Positions 1 to 8,293 of a stretch of DNA of 64,000 nucleotides are shown here, piece by piece. The position numbers and the translations under genes are program-made. Source of the stretch: Enterococcus sp. BWB1-3 (GTDB taxonomy: Bacteria > Bacillota > Bacilli > Lactobacillales > Enterococcaceae); assembly GCF_016745275.1 (NCBI RefSeq), contig NZ_JADOEP010000005.1, positions 62,001 to 126,000 on the forward strand, in the 5' to 3' direction. Numbering within the stretch: the stretch's first letter is position 1; each line of letters starts with the position of its first letter. Below the pieces are notes generated by a model. It saw only the letters and a list, made by a program, of their open reading frames with translations. It was not told where the DNA came from and ran no database searches.

Positions 1-372
1 CCTACACCTGCTCCTGCACCGTCAGGCGGTTCAGCAGTTTCTGTAGCGATGGCACAAAAAGGAAAATCTTACGTATGGGGTTCTAAAGGACCAAACAGCT
101 TTGACTGTTCAGGGCTTGTCTATTACGCATTTATGACTGCTCAAGGTCGTAATGTGGGTGGCTATACAGTGGCTCAAGAGGGTGCCGGAACACGTATCGC
201 AGTTTCAGAAGCTCAAGCAGGAGACTTGTACTTCTGGGGAGCACCGGGCGCTTCTTATCACGTAGCAATTGCATTAGGCGGAGGTTCATTCGTTCATGCA
301 GCTAACCCTTCTCAAGGGGTATGTGTAAATTCAGTAAGCGAATGGGCGCCAAGCTTTGCAGTACGTATGTAA
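1..372 (+). CDS. NlpC/P60 cell-wall hydrolase, C-terminal part
   Basis: The reading frame is open from the first base, so the gene starts outside the window. The visible part begins with a Pro/Ala/Ser-rich linker and continues as an NlpC/P60 domain of about 110 residues. The catalytic Cys lies in FDCSGLVYYAF, the catalytic His in YHVAIALGG, and a third polar residue in FVHAANPS. P60 domains cleave peptide stems in peptidoglycan (commonly D-Glu to L-Lys/DAP bonds). The linker before the domain fits a secreted modular hydrolase such as enterococcal SagA or P54, but the N-terminal modules are not visible. A terminator follows directly, so this is the end of its transcript. Confidence 0.9.
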   Translation, partial: PTPAPAPSGGSAVSVAMAQKGKSYVWGSKGPNSFDCSGLVYYAFMTAQGRNVGGYTVAQEGAGTRIAVSEAQAGDLYFWGAPGASYHVAIALGGGSFVHAANPSQGVCVNSVSEWAPSFAVRM

Positions 373-390
373 TTCAAATTAATTAGTCAA

Positions 391-421
391 AAAGATCTGG
401 AATTTTTCCAGATCTTTTTTT
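391..421 (+). terminator. Terminator of the P60 gene
   Basis: Ten-base-pair stem (AAAGATCTGG with CCAGATCTTT) around a short AT loop, followed by a run of T. It lies 18 bases after the P60 stop codon. Confidence 0.85.
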
Positions 422-470
422 GTCCAATAATTTGTATTTTGTTGTTATTTACCTACAAATATATGATTCA

Positions 471-505
471 AAAAAGATGGAGAATAATTTTGGCTTCTCC
501 ATCTT
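471..505 (-). terminator. Terminator of pepF
   Basis: Read on the minus strand, an 11-bp stem (AAGATGGAGAA with TTCTCCATCTT) ends in a T run. It sits just after the pepF stop codon. Confidence 0.8.
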
Positions 506-522
506 AAGTTGATCCTTTGTGA

Positions 523-2328
523 TTAAACATACGGTTCAGTCAATTCGAGGAATTCTTTGATGTCTGCGTTGACTAGATCGACACCCGCCTTCCAGAATTC
601 AGGTTTTGTCAGATCAACATTTAGATGCTTTTCAGCCAAGTCTTCTGATGTCATTGAAGCAGTATCTCTAAGAAGATCAATATAGCTGTCTTCAAAGTCA
701 GTACCGCTTTTTTGCGCAGTTGCATAAATTCCTTGACTGAACAGATACCCAAATGTATATGGGAAGTTGTAAAAAGGAATATCATCAATAAAGAAATGAA
801 GCTTGCTTGCCCAGAAATGAGGATGGTAGTTATCCAGACAATTTTGATAACTTTCTTTTTGTGCTTCAAGCATCATTTCTGTTATCTGTTCTTCTGACAG
901 TAAACCTGATTTTCTAGCTTCATAGAAGTTTGTTTCAAATAGAAAACGTGCATGAATGTTCATAAACATTGCATTGGCATTTTGAAGTTTTGCATCCAGC
1001 AGATTGATTCGTTCTTCATTAGTTTCAGCTGTTTTTAACGACGCATCAGCGACAATCAGCTCAGCAAATGTACTGGCAGTTTCTGCAACGTTCATCGCAT
1101 AGTCCCGATTCAATGTGGGCAGCTCCCAGAGAACACTGCTGTGAAATGCATGTCCCAACTCGTGGGCTAAGGTGGCTACTTCATTGATGGAACCGCCATA
1201 GGTCATAAATATTCGTGATTCTTTTGTTTCAGGCAGCTCCGTACAATAGCCTCCCGGACGTTTGCCAGGTCGGTCCTCTGCTTCAATCCAGCTTTTTTCA
1301 AATACAGACTGAGCGAATTCAGCCATTTTGGGACTGAATTTTTTGAAGTTCGTTAAAATGAATGCAGCAGCTTCGTCAAAACTGAATACTTTTTCCTTCA
1401 GATTTCCTAAAATAACAGGAGCGTCCTGGTCCTGCCAATCCATCTTTTCTTTGCCGAACAGCTGGGCTTTTCGTGTAAGATAATCAACCATGTGTTGTTT
1501 GTTTTCACTGATTACCTGCCACATTGCGTTTAGTGTGTCTTCCTTCATACGATTATAGGTTAACGGCTTTTCGAGAAAGTTTTTAATTCCGTGAAGCTGA
1601 TAGTCGCTGAGTCTGAATCCGTCTAAATGATTCAGAGTATCGGCAAGCAGGGGGGATTTTTCTGTCCAGACGGCTTCCCACAAATCGAATAATGTCTGTC
1701 TGATTTCGGCATCGGGATCACTCGTCATTCGGTTAAACGCCTGTCCGGCAGATAACTGACTGACTGATCCATCTTTTTCAGTAAATGGAAGGGTTAGTGT
1801 TGAGACAATTGTATCATAATGAGCACTCCATGCAGCTAGACCATCCAGTGAAAGTGTATTGATAATATTTTCTTCATTTTCTGATAGTTGAGCGCGTCCT
1901 TCTGTCCGCAGTTCCGTTAATCGGAATGCCAGCTCCTTCCAGTCATTATGCTCAATAAATTTGGACCACTGTTCATCAGATATTTTCGTCAGCTTTGTTT
2001 TCAGCAATGTGTCGCCAAGCTGGGCAGCCGGCATCAGCTTGCTAAGGTTGCCTAATAATATTTTTGCTTTGCTGTCATTGGTATTTGCTGCTAAAAGCGC
2101 ATTAATAAAACTGCTGCATTGCATAAAACCATCGCTGAGACTGCTTTGCAGCTTTAGGATTTCTTTGAATAGTTGATTTGTTTTTGGATTGCTGATGTCC
2201 CATTCCCGAACCAGTGTTTGGTAGGTTTTGCTGTCCGTTTTCAGCTTATTCATTCTGGTGATCAATTCCTCTGATGAACTTCCTCCTGGGAAAATACTGT
2301 CTAAATCCCAATTGAGAGAATATGTCAT
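523..2328 (-). CDS. pepF: Oligoendopeptidase F family metallopeptidase (M3B)
   Basis: Cytosolic zinc oligopeptidase of 601 residues, the usual length for the M3B family, which degrades short peptides after import. The zinc-binding HELGH lies near residue 388 within ATLAHELGHAFHS. The downstream helix supplying the third ligand (NVAETASTFAE) is also present. There is no signal peptide. The ATG follows an A/T-rich leader with only a weak ribosome site. The gene stands alone between its own terminator and a divergent VanZ-like gene about 100 bp away, so the two promoters share that gap. Confidence 0.93.
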   Translation of the reverse strand: MTYSLNWDLDSIFPGGSSSEELITRMNKLKTDSKTYQTLVREWDISNPKTNQLFKEILKLQSSLSDGFMQCSSFINALLAANTNDSKAKILLGNLSKLMPAAQLGDTLLKTKLTKISDEQWSKFIEHNDWKELAFRLTELRTEGRAQLSENEENIINTLSLDGLAAWSAHYDTIVSTLTLPFTEKDGSVSQLSAGQAFNRMTSDPDAEIRQTLFDLWEAVWTEKSPLLADTLNHLDGFRLSDYQLHGIKNFLEKPLTYNRMKEDTLNAMWQVISENKQHMVDYLTRKAQLFGKEKMDWQDQDAPVILGNLKEKVFSFDEAAAFILTNFKKFSPKMAEFAQSVFEKSWIEAEDRPGKRPGGYCTELPETKESRIFMTYGGSINEVATLAHELGHAFHSSVLWELPTLNRDYAMNVAETASTFAELIVADASLKTAETNEERINLLDAKLQNANAMFMNIHARFLFETNFYEARKSGLLSEEQITEMMLEAQKESYQNCLDNYHPHFWASKLHFFIDDIPFYNFPYTFGYLFSQGIYATAQKSGTDFEDSYIDLLRDTASMTSEDLAEKHLNVDLTKPEFWKAGVDLVNADIKEFLELTEPYV

Positions 2329-2432
2329 AACACAACCTGCTTTCTTTTATAAACTTTTCTTTATTATTATAGCTTAAAATGCATTGTTTCTTGTAGTGAA
2401 AAAAGCTAATATTAGTAAGAAGAGGTGATAAA

Positions 2433-2945
2433 GTGAAAAACTTTTTTAGAAACAGTAACGTATATCTGATTTGCGCATTTATCATTATGGGTATATTATT
2501 TTATAGTTCTTCTCAAACCTATGAACAGCAGTCTCAAATTGGGTTTTTGCAGAAATATTTTTCAAATGAACCATTTAAAGAACAGCTGAGCAGGATCTCT
2601 TTTGTGTATGCATCTGATGAAGTCAGTATTCAGGCAAATGGATATTTTAAATTTGTTGAATTTTTTATTCGTAAAGGGGCCCATATTCTGACTTACTTTT
2701 TGCTGGGAGGAAGCTGGTTCCTTGGCTTACGTCCGAGAATCAATCAATCAGTACTTACAGCTGTAGTTGCCTGGCTTACGGCTACCGGTTACGCTGCATT
2801 GGATGAAATTCATCAAATGATCACCGGAGGTCGAACCCCCTTGTTTCAGGATATTGCGCTGGATTCGGCCGGAGCGCTGCTGGCTGTGCTGTTCTGCCTG
2901 TTGTTTGCAGGATTAAAAGGCAGGAAAAGCCGCGTACAGCTGTGA
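2433..2945 (+). CDS. VanZ-like family membrane protein
   Basis: Protein of 170 residues with four predicted membrane segments: residues 7-25, about 80-95, 105-120 and 145-162. It has the VanZ-family signature, a RKGAHILTYFLLG segment followed by DEIHQMITGGRTP and a final QDIALDSAGALLA helix. VanZ of Tn1546 gives low-level teicoplanin resistance, but chromosomal homologues are mostly of unknown role, so no resistance function is inferred. Translation starts at GTG, six bases after an AGAAGAGGTG ribosome site. A terminator follows. Confidence 0.85.
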   Translation: MKNFFRNSNVYLICAFIIMGILFYSSSQTYEQQSQIGFLQKYFSNEPFKEQLSRISFVYASDEVSIQANGYFKFVEFFIRKGAHILTYFLLGGSWFLGLRPRINQSVLTAVVAWLTATGYAALDEIHQMITGGRTPLFQDIALDSAGALLAVLFCLLFAGLKGRKSRVQL

Positions 2946-2975
2946 AATGATTGTTATTTTTATGAGGTTTGATTT

Positions 2976-3021
2976 GAGGAAGGGAGGACGAGCTTGAGAG
3001 AGTTTTCCTTCCTCTTTTTTT
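2976..3021 (+). terminator. Terminator after the VanZ-like gene
   Basis: GAGGAAGG pairs with CCTTCCTC across a 23-base loop, followed by a T run. Confidence 0.7.
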
Positions 3022-3113
3022 ATTTTCAGTCATCACGTATATTGGGGCAGTTGCAACAGAAGAAAAGAATAGTACAATGATAGATAGGATAATACAAGTC
3101 AGGGGGAAGAAAA

Positions 3114-3839
3114 ATGGCAGGTCACAGTAAATGGAAAAATATTCAAGGCAGAAAAAATGCACAGGACGCAAAACGAGGAAAAATCTTTCAAAAGCTTTCC
3201 CGGGAAATTTATATGGCTGCGAAATCCGGTGGAGGAGATCCGGCAATGAATCCTGCGCTGCGGCTGGTTATAGACAAAGCAAAAGCAGCCAATATGCCAA
3301 ATGACAATATTGATCGGGCGATCAAAAAGGCAGATAGTTCAGGAAGTGGCGAACATTATGATGAAGTGATTTATGAAGGATATGGTCCCGGCGGTTCGGC
3401 AGTACTGGTTTATGCTTTGACTGACAACCGGAATAGAACCGGAACGAATGTCCGGACTGCTTTTAATCGTAATGGCGGTTCTTTGGGGGAAACTGGCTCA
3501 GTCAGCTACATGTTTGATCGTAAAGGGTATATAGCAATTGAACGGGCAGCTTTGTCTGTTGATGAGGATACCATGCTGGAGCAGGTTTTGGATGTTGGCG
3601 GAGAAGATTTGGAGGTATCTGAAGAAGTCTTTGAGATCTATACGGTTCCTGAAGCTTTTCCTGCTGTTCGAGAGGGTCTGCAGAAGCTGGACTATTCATT
3701 AGCTCAAGCTGAGTTGACCATGGTCCCTCAAACGCTGATAGAGCTTACTGAAGCTCAAAATGAACAGCTGCAGAAGCTGATTGATAAGCTGGAAGACGAT
3801 GATGATGTGTCGGAAGTATTTACTTCAGCAGATCTGTGA
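3114..3839 (+). CDS. YebC/PmpR (TACO1) family regulator
   Basis: Protein of 241 residues that begins with the family hallmark [14 protein letters not shown] and keeps the three-domain YebC layout throughout, including the TDNRNRT motif. Family members bind DNA as transcriptional regulators. Recent work on relatives also implicates them in relieving ribosome stalling at proline-rich stretches. The start has a CAGGGGGA ribosome site. It is a single gene with terminators on both sides. Confidence 0.93.
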   Translation: MAGHSKWKNIQGRKNAQDAKRGKIFQKLSREIYMAAKSGGGDPAMNPALRLVIDKAKAANMPNDNIDRAIKKADSSGSGEHYDEVIYEGYGPGGSAVLVYALTDNRNRTGTNVRTAFNRNGGSLGETGSVSYMFDRKGYIAIERAALSVDEDTMLEQVLDVGGEDLEVSEEVFEIYTVPEAFPAVREGLQKLDYSLAQAELTMVPQTLIELTEAQNEQLQKLIDKLEDDDDVSEVFTSADL

Positions 3840-3878
3840 TTATTGAAGAATATAATATGAGAACTCAAAAGAGCTTTT

Positions 3879-3917
3879 TGTACTGCCGCCTTTAATGGAA
3901 GCAGTACAGTTTTTTTA
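3879..3917 (+). terminator. Terminator of the YebC gene
   Basis: TGTACTGC pairs with GCAGTACA across 14 bases, followed by a T run. Confidence 0.85.
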
Positions 3918-3991
3918 TTTTCGTTCAGTCTGTATTTTACCGGAAAACTCCTGTATGATCGATATGACAGAAAAAAAATAAAAAAAGTTCC

Positions 3992-4015
3992 AACCTTTTA
4001 TAATTTACAGACGTC
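3992..4015 (+). promoter_or_regulatory. ECF-type promoter of the sigma factor gene
   Basis: AACC (-35) and CGTC (-10) are separated by exactly 16 bases, with the T-rich start of the spacer common in group IV sigma promoters (AACCTTTT). It lies 23 bases before the sigma factor start. This is the arrangement expected for autoregulation by an ECF sigma factor. The assignment to this sigma factor is inferred from position. Confidence 0.7.
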
Positions 4016-4038
4016 TAATAAGAAAAGAAGGTGAAAAA

Positions 4039-4548
4039 ATGAAGAAAGTATCGGTTGAAGAAGCTGTCAATGGCAGTCAGGAAGCTTTAGAGCTGTTGTT
4101 GAAGGAGCATTATCAGCAACTATACAAAACAGCATTTCTTTATGTTAAAAATGAGCCTGATGCGTTGGATATTGTTCAGGATGCAGTGATTAAAATTATT
4201 AATAAAATCAGCTGTCTTCAGTTTCCCGAATATTTTACCACCTGGGCTGTCCGCATTGTCATCTATACTGCACTGGATCATTTGAAAAAGAATAAGGCTT
4301 ATACAGATGAAGTAGACGAACAGATTGCAGACCCAGAAAAAAATTTATCGAAAGAAGAACAGCTGGATATTTATGATGGAATCAGGAGGCTGCCCCAACA
4401 TCTTCAGGAAGTAACTATTCTTCATTATTTTTATGGCAGAAAGCTCAAAGAAATCAGTCTCGTATTGAATGAACCTCTTGGAACAACAAAGTACAAGCTT
4501 CATGAGGCCAGAATGCAACTAAAAAAATATCTTGAGGAGGGTGAATGA
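4039..4548 (+). CDS. ECF (group IV) sigma-70 family sigma factor
   Basis: Protein of 169 residues with only sigma regions 2 and 4. Region 2 (about residues 10-80) contains the DALDIVQDAVIKI and FTTWAVRIVIY core-binding segments. Region 4 (about 110-165) contains the helix-turn-helix LKEISLVLNEPLGTTKYKLHEAR. It would direct RNA polymerase to a small envelope-stress-type regulon. The ribosome site is GAAGGTG. The stop codon overlaps the start of the next gene, which encodes a membrane protein with an anti-sigma-like layout. An AACC-N16-CGTC promoter just upstream suggests it transcribes its own operon. It resembles SigV-type factors in size, but the partner is not an RsiV-type protein. Confidence 0.9.
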   Translation: MKKVSVEEAVNGSQEALELLLKEHYQQLYKTAFLYVKNEPDALDIVQDAVIKIINKISCLQFPEYFTTWAVRIVIYTALDHLKKNKAYTDEVDEQIADPEKNLSKEEQLDIYDGIRRLPQHLQEVTILHYFYGRKLKEISLVLNEPLGTTKYKLHEARMQLKKYLEEGE

Positions 4549-5591
4549 TGAAACTGAATCAAGAATGGAAACAGCAGTGGGAAAATATCGAAGTCCCTCA
4601 GGAAAAAATCGATCGAATGATTGAATACAATGTTAGAGAGCAAACAAAACCTCAATCATTTTTTGTGAGTACAAAATCAGTTGGTAGAAAAATTTTCAGC
4701 AGATTCAGTCGTAAGACCTGGCTGATCACTACAATTGGTTTAGCTGTACTGTTCATTATCGTAGTTGCTGTAAATCAGGCTCAAACCAGTAAAACTAATT
4801 ATATGAGCAGTGGTACAGCAAGTGATGCGGGCTATACACAGGAGGCCGCCTTGGAGAAAGAGGAGGCGACGGCACAAAAATCAGAATCTCAGACAGCTGA
4901 GCCTTCTGAAAAAACTGCGCAATTTTATGTTTACTCCAAACAGTCCACAGGTTTTGATAAGGATATTGAAGCACTGGAATCACTGGTGAAGGAAAGCAAC
5001 AGCTATATTGAGAGCTCAAACAAAGGTCAATGGGTTGGAGGACTGCAGCAGGCCTACTACGTTATCCGCATACCAAAATCGGGAAGTCAGGATGTTCTGG
5101 ATAAGCTGAGCAAGATTGGTGAAACAATAGATGAAAGTGTTCGGACAGAAAACTATGCTGCAACCTACTTAGACAATGAGAGCAGGATCGAGGCGCTGGA
5201 AGCAGAAGAAACAGCATTGCTGGAGCTGCTTAAAAAAAGTGAAAAAATGGATGATATGCTGAAAATTCAGGAACGTCTGTCCGTTGTTCGTTCAGAAAGA
5301 GAATCGCTGGTTCGTTCCAATAAAGGAATCGACAATAAGGTGGACTATTTAACGGTTGAAGTAACTATTGATGAAGTAGATAAAACAAAAAAGAAACAGG
5401 AAAGTCCTTCATTGACACAGCGAATTCAAGGAAACTTTGAGAAGCAAAAGCAGTACTGGCAGGAGCTTGGCGGGAATATTCTTGTCTTTATTGCCAGCAA
5501 TATCCTCTACATTGTTCTGGTAATAGTTGTTATTCTGTTTTTGGGATATAAATATAAAAAGAGAAAACAAAAGAAAACAGCAGTTGAATAA
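4548..5591 (+). CDS. DUF4349 membrane protein, candidate anti-sigma factor
   Basis: Protein of 347 residues. A charged cytoplasmic N-terminus (1-60) precedes a membrane segment at about 62-80. A DUF4349 extracellular region (about 120-285) follows, with a coiled coil near 205-250, then a second membrane segment near 310-335 and a Lys/Arg-rich tail. DUF4349 proteins are of unknown function. The translational overlap with an ECF sigma gene and the single-pass N-terminal layout make a sigma-binding role plausible, but the zinc-binding anti-sigma motif is absent. Two ATGs overlap the sigma stop; the second is chosen because it lies seven bases after GGAGG. Confidence 0.8.
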   Translation: MKLNQEWKQQWENIEVPQEKIDRMIEYNVREQTKPQSFFVSTKSVGRKIFSRFSRKTWLITTIGLAVLFIIVVAVNQAQTSKTNYMSSGTASDAGYTQEAALEKEEATAQKSESQTAEPSEKTAQFYVYSKQSTGFDKDIEALESLVKESNSYIESSNKGQWVGGLQQAYYVIRIPKSGSQDVLDKLSKIGETIDESVRTENYAATYLDNESRIEALEAEETALLELLKKSEKMDDMLKIQERLSVVRSERESLVRSNKGIDNKVDYLTVEVTIDEVDKTKKKQESPSLTQRIQGNFEKQKQYWQELGGNILVFIASNILYIVLVIVVILFLGYKYKKRKQKKTAVE

Positions 5592-5610
5592 AGTCAGCTG
5601 CTGTTTTCTT
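5571..5610 (+). terminator. Terminator of the sigma/DUF4349 operon
   Basis: AAGAAAACAGCAG pairs perfectly with CTGCTGTTTTCTT. The 5' arm lies inside the last codons of the DUF4349 gene. Confidence 0.85.
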
Positions 5611-5778
5611 TAATCAATTATTGTTACAGCGGGGGGCGTTTAAAAGGTTATTTCCAAATGATTGGAATCACTGCCCTTATATCAGCATTAATCCATATAA
5701 ATTCTAAATAGGATATTTTTTTACAAAATCTAATGAGCCAAACGGAGGATTTCTAAATTGTTTTTCTCATAGACCAAG

Positions 5779-5931
5779 TCAAATAATCGAGTTAAGGCTT
5801 ATTGTCTGTTCAAAGGGTTTACAAAGGCTGTTTAAGCAGATCAGTGTTAATTGAAAATCAGTGATGGAAATATCAGCAAAATAATCATTTTTTCCAAGCA
5901 GATCACCCAATGCTACAATTGCATGAATCAT
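5779..5931 (-). CDS. Hypothetical 50-residue protein
   Basis: I do not recognise it. The frame starts at ATG six bases after a GAGGAG ribosome site on the minus strand and encodes 50 residues beginning MIHAIVALGDLL, with no clear membrane span. It occupies the roughly 480-base space between the sigma operon and lacD, which otherwise shows no gene. It could be a real small protein or the surviving start of a decayed gene. The support is the ribosome site only. Confidence 0.3.
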   Translation of the reverse strand: MIHAIVALGDLLGKNDYFADISITDFQLTLICLNSLCKPFEQTISLNSII

Positions 5932-6011
5932 GATTGCTCCTCTTTTTTTCTTTACTATACAAGATGAAACGAATAACAGGTCAAGAGGAAAAAGGGAAAG
6001 AGCCGTCTCTT

Positions 6012-6040
6012 TTGTAAATTCTGTTTGAACGACCTATACT
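6012..6040 (+). promoter_or_regulatory. Promoter of the first lacD
   Basis: TTGTAA and TATACT are separated by 17 bases and lie about 50 bases before the lacD start. No copy of the GntR operator seen at the other two promoters of the locus is present here. Confidence 0.6.
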
Positions 6041-6088
6041 CAAGACAGTTAAGGATCAAGCAGGTTGAAAGGAAGGAGAGAATCATGA

Positions 6089-7072
6089 ATGTTGAAATTG
6101 AGTGAAGGGAAGAAGGAAGCGCTGGAACGACTATCTACTGAAGAAGGAATTATTGAAGTACTGGCGATTGACCAAAGAGGGTCTCTGAAAAAAATGATGG
6201 CTGCTTTTGGAGAATCAAATGTAGAAAAAGAGATTATTAATTTTAAGATAGTTGCTTCAGAAGAACTGACAAAATATGCTTCTGCTATTTTGCTGGATCC
6301 CGAATACGGACTGCCTGCAGCAAAAAGACGTTCAGCCGGCTCAGGTCTGCTTCTGGCTTATGAAAAAACTGGGTATGATGTCTCGACTCCTGGAAGAATG
6401 CCGGATATTTTGGAAGATTGGTCAGTTCGCCGTTTGAAGGAGGAGGGGGCAGATGCGATTAAGTTCCTTTTGTATTATAACCCGGATGATGATAAGCGAA
6501 TCAATCATTTAAAACATGTGTTTGTTGAACGGCTGGGCAGCGAGTGTCTGGGCGAGGATATTCCGTTTTTCCTTGAGCTTGTTACGTATGATACGGAAAT
6601 TGACAGTACACATCCAGCAGACTATGCCCGAATCAAACCGAGAAAAGTGATTGAATCAACGAAAGAATTTGCAAAACCCCAGTATCATGCAGATGTTCTA
6701 AAACTGGAAGTTCCGGTAGATATGAACTATGTAGAAGGATTTTCAGATGAGGAAATGATTTATTCAAGAAAAGAAGCTCTGAGCTATTTTGAAGATCAGA
6801 GTGATGCAGCCAATCAACCGTTTATCTTCCTGAGTGCAGGAGTGACAATGCAGTTGTTCCAGGAAACGATTAAGTTTGCCAAGGAAGCCGGTTCAACCTT
6901 CAGCGGTGTTCTCTGTGGTCGTGCAACATGGCGTGACGGTGTCAAACCGTATATAACACAAGGAAAAACAGCAGGTTTGGACTGGTTTGCGACCCAAGGC
7001 AGAAACAATATAGAAACGCTGAATGAGGTAGTGGAGCAAAGTGCTGTTTCTTGGCGTGATAGAGTAGAGTAA
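6089..7072 (+). CDS. lacD: Tagatose 1,6-bisphosphate aldolase
   Basis: Class I aldolase of the LacD family, 327 residues (family about 325). It splits tagatose 1,6-bisphosphate into DHAP and glyceraldehyde 3-phosphate. Family segments include the AIDQRGSLKKM N-terminus, [28 protein letters not shown] with the Schiff-base Lys region, and FIFLSAGV near the C-terminus. The start is the ATG ten bases after GGAAGGAG; an overlapping upstream ATG is in another frame and soon stops. It has its own promoter and terminator and precedes the PTS operon. A second, very similar lacD lies inside that operon. Confidence 0.92.
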   Translation: MLKLSEGKKEALERLSTEEGIIEVLAIDQRGSLKKMMAAFGESNVEKEIINFKIVASEELTKYASAILLDPEYGLPAAKRRSAGSGLLLAYEKTGYDVSTPGRMPDILEDWSVRRLKEEGADAIKFLLYYNPDDDKRINHLKHVFVERLGSECLGEDIPFFLELVTYDTEIDSTHPADYARIKPRKVIESTKEFAKPQYHADVLKLEVPVDMNYVEGFSDEEMIYSRKEALSYFEDQSDAANQPFIFLSAGVTMQLFQETIKFAKEAGSTFSGVLCGRATWRDGVKPYITQGKTAGLDWFATQGRNNIETLNEVVEQSAVSWRDRVE

Positions 7073-7113
7073 GTAAAGAGGTGAAATTTTCGAGATCCAG
7101 ATAGTAAAAGAAG

Positions 7114-7158
7114 AAACCTGAGAGGTAAACTGATTTTTGGTTTAACTCTCAGGTTTTT
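7114..7158 (+). terminator. Terminator of the first lacD
   Basis: AAACCTGAGAG pairs with CTCTCAGGTTT, with an inner TAAAC/GTTTA extension, followed by T residues. It separates lacD from the PTS operon. Confidence 0.85.
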
Positions 7159-7331
7159 CATACTATTTTCGTTAAATATAATAAATTTTGGTTGTTTTAT
7201 GCGTTAGATTGAGCCTTAAAAAACGGCTGCTTTAAAAGATAACAACTGGTATTAATAAGATAACCTGTTTTACGTATTTTTCTCAAAGTAAAACAGAAAT
7301 TTCATTTTTTTCACATATTTTAGGAAATCAG

Positions 7332-7361
7332 TTGACTTTGTAAGCGGTTGTACTTTATACT
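7332..7361 (+). promoter_or_regulatory. Promoter of the PTS operon
   Basis: TTGACT and TATACT with an 18-base spacer, 52 bases before the EIIA start. The spacer holds a cre-like site, and a GntR-type operator lies just downstream. Confidence 0.7.
7339..7352 (+). promoter_or_regulatory. cre-like site (CcpA)
   Basis: TGTAAGCGGTTGTA matches the catabolite-response consensus TGWAANCGNTNWCA at 12 of 14 positions. It lies between the -35 and -10 boxes, where bound CcpA would block the promoter. Confidence 0.5.
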
Positions 7362-7368
7362 GATATCG

Positions 7369-7380
7369 TGGTTACTACCA
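7369..7380 (+). promoter_or_regulatory. Operator for the GntR/UTRA regulator, PTS promoter copy
   Basis: TGGTTACTACCA is an interrupted palindrome of the TGGT-N4-ACCA type used by NagR/YvoA-like GntR regulators. It begins eight bases after the -10 box. The same motif at the same distance occurs before the regulator gene. Confidence 0.65.
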
Positions 7381-7413
7381 GTTGGTATTTTTTAAGTGGA
7401 AGGATGTGAGTGG

Positions 7414-7854
7414 ATGATTGGCTGTATTTTAACGGGTCACGGCAGTTTCGCCCCTGGGATGATGGGAGCAGTGGAGATGATTGCAGGACCTCAGGAATTA
7501 TTTGAAGTGGTATCTTTTCAGGAAGAGGAAGCACTGGAAGTTTTTGAGGAGAAGATGGAAAAGGCAATAAAAAAATTATTGGACTCATCAGACGGGGTGG
7601 TGATTTTTTCAGATCTTTTGGGAGGAACTCCTTTTCGAACGGCTATGCTGGCGGCCTCTGAAAGAGAGAATGCAGAGGTTCTTGCAGGCACGAATCTGCC
7701 GTTATTAATTGAAGGAAGCGGATTGCGCTGTGGAGCCGATTCTGCAAAAGAATTTGTTAGCATGATTCTTGAGGTTGGGCGTTCAGGACTGGTACATGCA
7801 CAGTTGGAGTTATCGGAGGAAACTGACAATGAATTTGAGGAAGAAGGGATCTGA
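7414..7854 (+). CDS. PTS mannose-family EIIA component
   Basis: Cytosolic EIIA of 146 residues with the phosphorylation-site His in LTGHGSFAPGM (about residue 9) and the SDLLGGTPF segment typical of the mannose-class EIIA fold. It passes phosphate from HPr to EIIB. The ATG at 7414 is chosen over an in-frame upstream ATG because it lies nine bases after AAGGA. It is the first gene of the PTS operon. The gene order and the later aga/nag genes suggest an N-acetylgalactosamine or related amino-sugar substrate. Confidence 0.88.
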   Translation: MIGCILTGHGSFAPGMMGAVEMIAGPQELFEVVSFQEEEALEVFEEKMEKAIKKLLDSSDGVVIFSDLLGGTPFRTAMLAASERENAEVLAGTNLPLLIEGSGLRCGADSAKEFVSMILEVGRSGLVHAQLELSEETDNEFEEEGI

Positions 7855-7856
7855 CT

Positions 7857-8132
7857 ATGTGGCATAGTATACTGGCAGTCTCAATTATAATGATCGCCTT
7901 TTTAGTGGGAATGGCACTTGTTTGTTATGTCTTCAACTTTAAAAATGTAAAACGACAGAAGGATTATTATCGAAAACTGCACCAGGAGCTGGCAGTAGGG
8001 CAACAGGTGATTTTTTTAAACGGCGTTCACGGTACCTTAACCAGAATCGGACATGAAACAGTGGATGTAAAGACTAAGTCTGATGCAGTGATGGAAATAT
8101 CAAGGTTTGCTATTACGGAGATCGTTGGCTGA
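7857..8132 (+). CDS. YajC-like membrane protein in the PTS operon
   Basis: Protein of 91 residues: one membrane segment (about 4-27), a basic stretch, then a small soluble domain with the GQQVIFLNGVHGTLTRIG pattern of YajC. The main YajC assists Sec translocation. Copies inside mannose-family PTS operons are known in streptococci (for example next to the hyaluronan PTS of S. pneumoniae), and their function is unsettled. It starts three bases after the EIIA stop, so it is probably translationally coupled. It could assist membrane insertion of EIIC/EIID, but that is inference. Confidence 0.75.
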   Translation: MWHSILAVSIIMIAFLVGMALVCYVFNFKNVKRQKDYYRKLHQELAVGQQVIFLNGVHGTLTRIGHETVDVKTKSDAVMEISRFAITEIVG

Positions 8133-8234
8133 GACTTGACGGACTCTATTAATAAATAAGATGAGAAAGGAGAACCGCAGTCCTTGTCGCAGATGCGGCT
8201 TAGGAATGGGGCTATCGGATCAAAGAAGAGAGAG

Positions 8235-8269
8235 CAATTGATTCTTGTTAAGCACGAGGAAATCAATTG
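8235..8269 (+). promoter_or_regulatory. Intercistronic hairpin before EIIB
   Basis: CAATTGATT pairs perfectly with AATCAATTG in the 161-base space between the YajC-like gene and EIIB. There is no T run, so an mRNA-processing or stabilising hairpin is more likely than a terminator. Confidence 0.4.
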
Positions 8270-8293
8270 GTACCAAAGAAAGGAGAATGACAG

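Noticed and set aside
2433-2945. Glycopeptide resistance gene vanZ
   Set aside because: Only the domain family matches; no van cluster is present and chromosomal VanZ-like proteins are common.
8235-8269. Terminator splitting the PTS operon
   Set aside because: The stem is perfect but no T run follows and the next gene is needed for the same PTS.
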